From assembly GCA_017303575.1 (NCBI GenBank), contig JAFLCL010000026.1, forward strand, positions 1 to 55,821: 55,821 nt of DNA, read 5' to 3'. The notes beneath the pieces were generated by a model. That model made no database searches and was not told where the DNA came from. It saw only the letters and a program-made list of their open reading frames with translations. A program made the translations under genes and the position numbers. This stretch comes from Deltaproteobacteria bacterium (GTDB lineage: Bacteria; Myxococcota_A; Polyangia; Polyangiales; Sandaracinaceae). This document shows, piece after piece, positions 55,088 through 55,821 of the stretch; position 1 is the first letter of the stretch, and each line of letters starts with the position of its first letter.

Positions 55088-55821
55088 ATGTCCGATCCCC
55101 GCGCCCACCTCGAGGCTCTCTTCGACGCCGATCGCTCGCTCCGCCGTGCCGAGCGCACGCTCCTTCTCTCTGCGCCGCCGCACGTGCTCGCCGACGTCCT
55201 CGCGCAGGCCGCCAAGCGCGCGCTTGCGTCCGACGACGCCGAGCGACAAGAGCTCGAGCTCGTCCGGCTCGCCGATCTGTGCGCCCAGGTCGAGGGCCCG
55301 CTCGCCGTCGAGACGCTGCTCGCGATCCTCGATCACGCCGATCCAGCCGTCCGCGCGGAGGCGGGCGAGGCGCTGCTCGACGTCGCGTACGAGCGCTTCA
55401 AGGAGGTCGCCAACGCGATCGAGCGCGCGCTCGACGCCAAGCGCGACGGGGTGGCGATGGAGGAGCTGCCCTACATGCTCTCCGAGATCCACGACCCCGA
55501 TCCGATGCCGCTCATCCTGCGCTTCCTCCAGCACCCGCGCGCGGAGGTGGTCGCAGCCGCGATCGAGGCGATCGTGGAGCGCGCCGATCCGGCCGCGGTG
55601 CCGAAGCTGAAGAAGCTCCTCGACGATGATCGCGAGGTGACGGTGCCCGAGCTCGACGACGAGAAGGTCACGATCGCCGATCTCGCCGCGGACGCCCTCG
55701 GCTTCTTCGAGGAGATCTTCGAGGGCGAAGAAGAAGAGCCCGCGCCGCCGCAGCGCCCCGCGCAGCCTGCGCCTGGCGCGGCGGGTCGTCCCAAGCCGGG
55801 CAGCGATCGCGGCGGCCGTCG
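55088..55821 (+). CDS. HEAT-repeat protein (partial, runs off the window)
   Basis: Reads open from ATG 55088 to the last base without a stop, so at least 244 residues, with the 3' end missing. HEAT-like helical pairs are evident: LLAILDHADPAVRAEAGEALLDV, then LPYMLSEIHDPDPMPLILRFLQHP and VVAAAIEAIVERADPAAVPKLKKLL. The visible C-terminal part turns into an acidic stretch (EGEEEE) then a Pro/Ala/Gly-rich tail. It is on the DedA strand 32 bases after it and may be cotranscribed. Likely a protein-interaction scaffold; no enzyme motif. Confidence 0.72.
   Translation, partial: MSDPRAHLEALFDADRSLRRAERTLLLSAPPHVLADVLAQAAKRALASDDAERQELELVRLADLCAQVEGPLAVETLLAILDHADPAVRAEAGEALLDVAYERFKEVANAIERALDAKRDGVAMEELPYMLSEIHDPDPMPLILRFLQHPRAEVVAAAIEAIVERADPAAVPKLKKLLDDDREVTVPELDDEKVTIADLAADALGFFEEIFEGEEEEPAPPQRPAQPAPGAAGRPKPGSDRGGR

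Overview
The window is a 55.8 kb piece of very GC-rich chromosome. Several traits point to a myxobacterium, most likely near Sandaracinus (Polyangiales). These are many Ser/Thr protein kinases with a cytoplasmic kinase and a C-terminal membrane segment, numerous lipoproteins whose N-terminal linkers are built from Asp-Ala steps, MopE-like Cys-rich repeats, a lone PfaD, and frequent 4-base stop/start overlaps. The taxonomic call is inference. I saw no tRNA, rRNA, CRISPR array, prophage or plasmid module. The last gene runs off the right edge.

Left part (1-18 kb). A minus-strand run holds an RlmN-type rRNA methylase, a small membrane protein and glucose-6-phosphate isomerase. Divergent from it is the most unusual locus: three overlapping plus-strand genes (3431-7241). 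They encode a DMATS-type aromatic prenyltransferase fused to a haem-oxygenase-like (HDO/TenA-fold) putative metal-oxidase domain, a cytokinin-dehydrogenase-like flavin oxidase, and an unknown protein. This looks like a compact tailoring or natural-product cassette. Next come a secreted metzincin-like lipoprotein, a coupled flavin disulfide oxidoreductase/methyltransferase pair with an AraC regulator, a truncated alpha/beta hydrolase, a Cys/His-rich mini-protein, a Crp-type regulator next to two overlapping palindromes, a decayed Rpn-type gene, an orphan PfaD enoyl reductase, a lipoprotein and glycogen phosphorylase.

Middle (18-37.6 kb). A DUF2452 gene precedes a tightly overlapped five-gene export operon (19171-25727): three lipoproteins followed by two SurA/parvulin-like chaperones. 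Then come a kinase, DUF1877 and PAP2 genes on the minus strand, a Nit-type amidase, another kinase, a GH13 amylase lipoprotein, a hairpin-rich inverted-repeat element, and pyruvate phosphate dikinase. A RAYT (REP-associated Y1/HUH transposase) follows, bracketed by 26-bp repeats in inverted orientation.

Right part (37.6-55.8 kb). A 16 kb minus-strand run starts at purH-purD and passes through three envelope/lipoprotein genes. It continues into an acyl-CoA dehydrogenase, an acyl-CoA carboxylase (carboxyltransferase plus biotin carboxylase/BCCP fusion), and a 1245-residue kinase-ATPase regulator. Divergent from purH lie a small hypothetical gene, a DedA membrane protein and a partial HEAT-repeat gene.

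Secreted amylase, glycogen phosphorylase, Pgi and PPDK together outline alpha-glucan breakdown and interconversion with glycolysis and gluconeogenesis, though they are not one operon.
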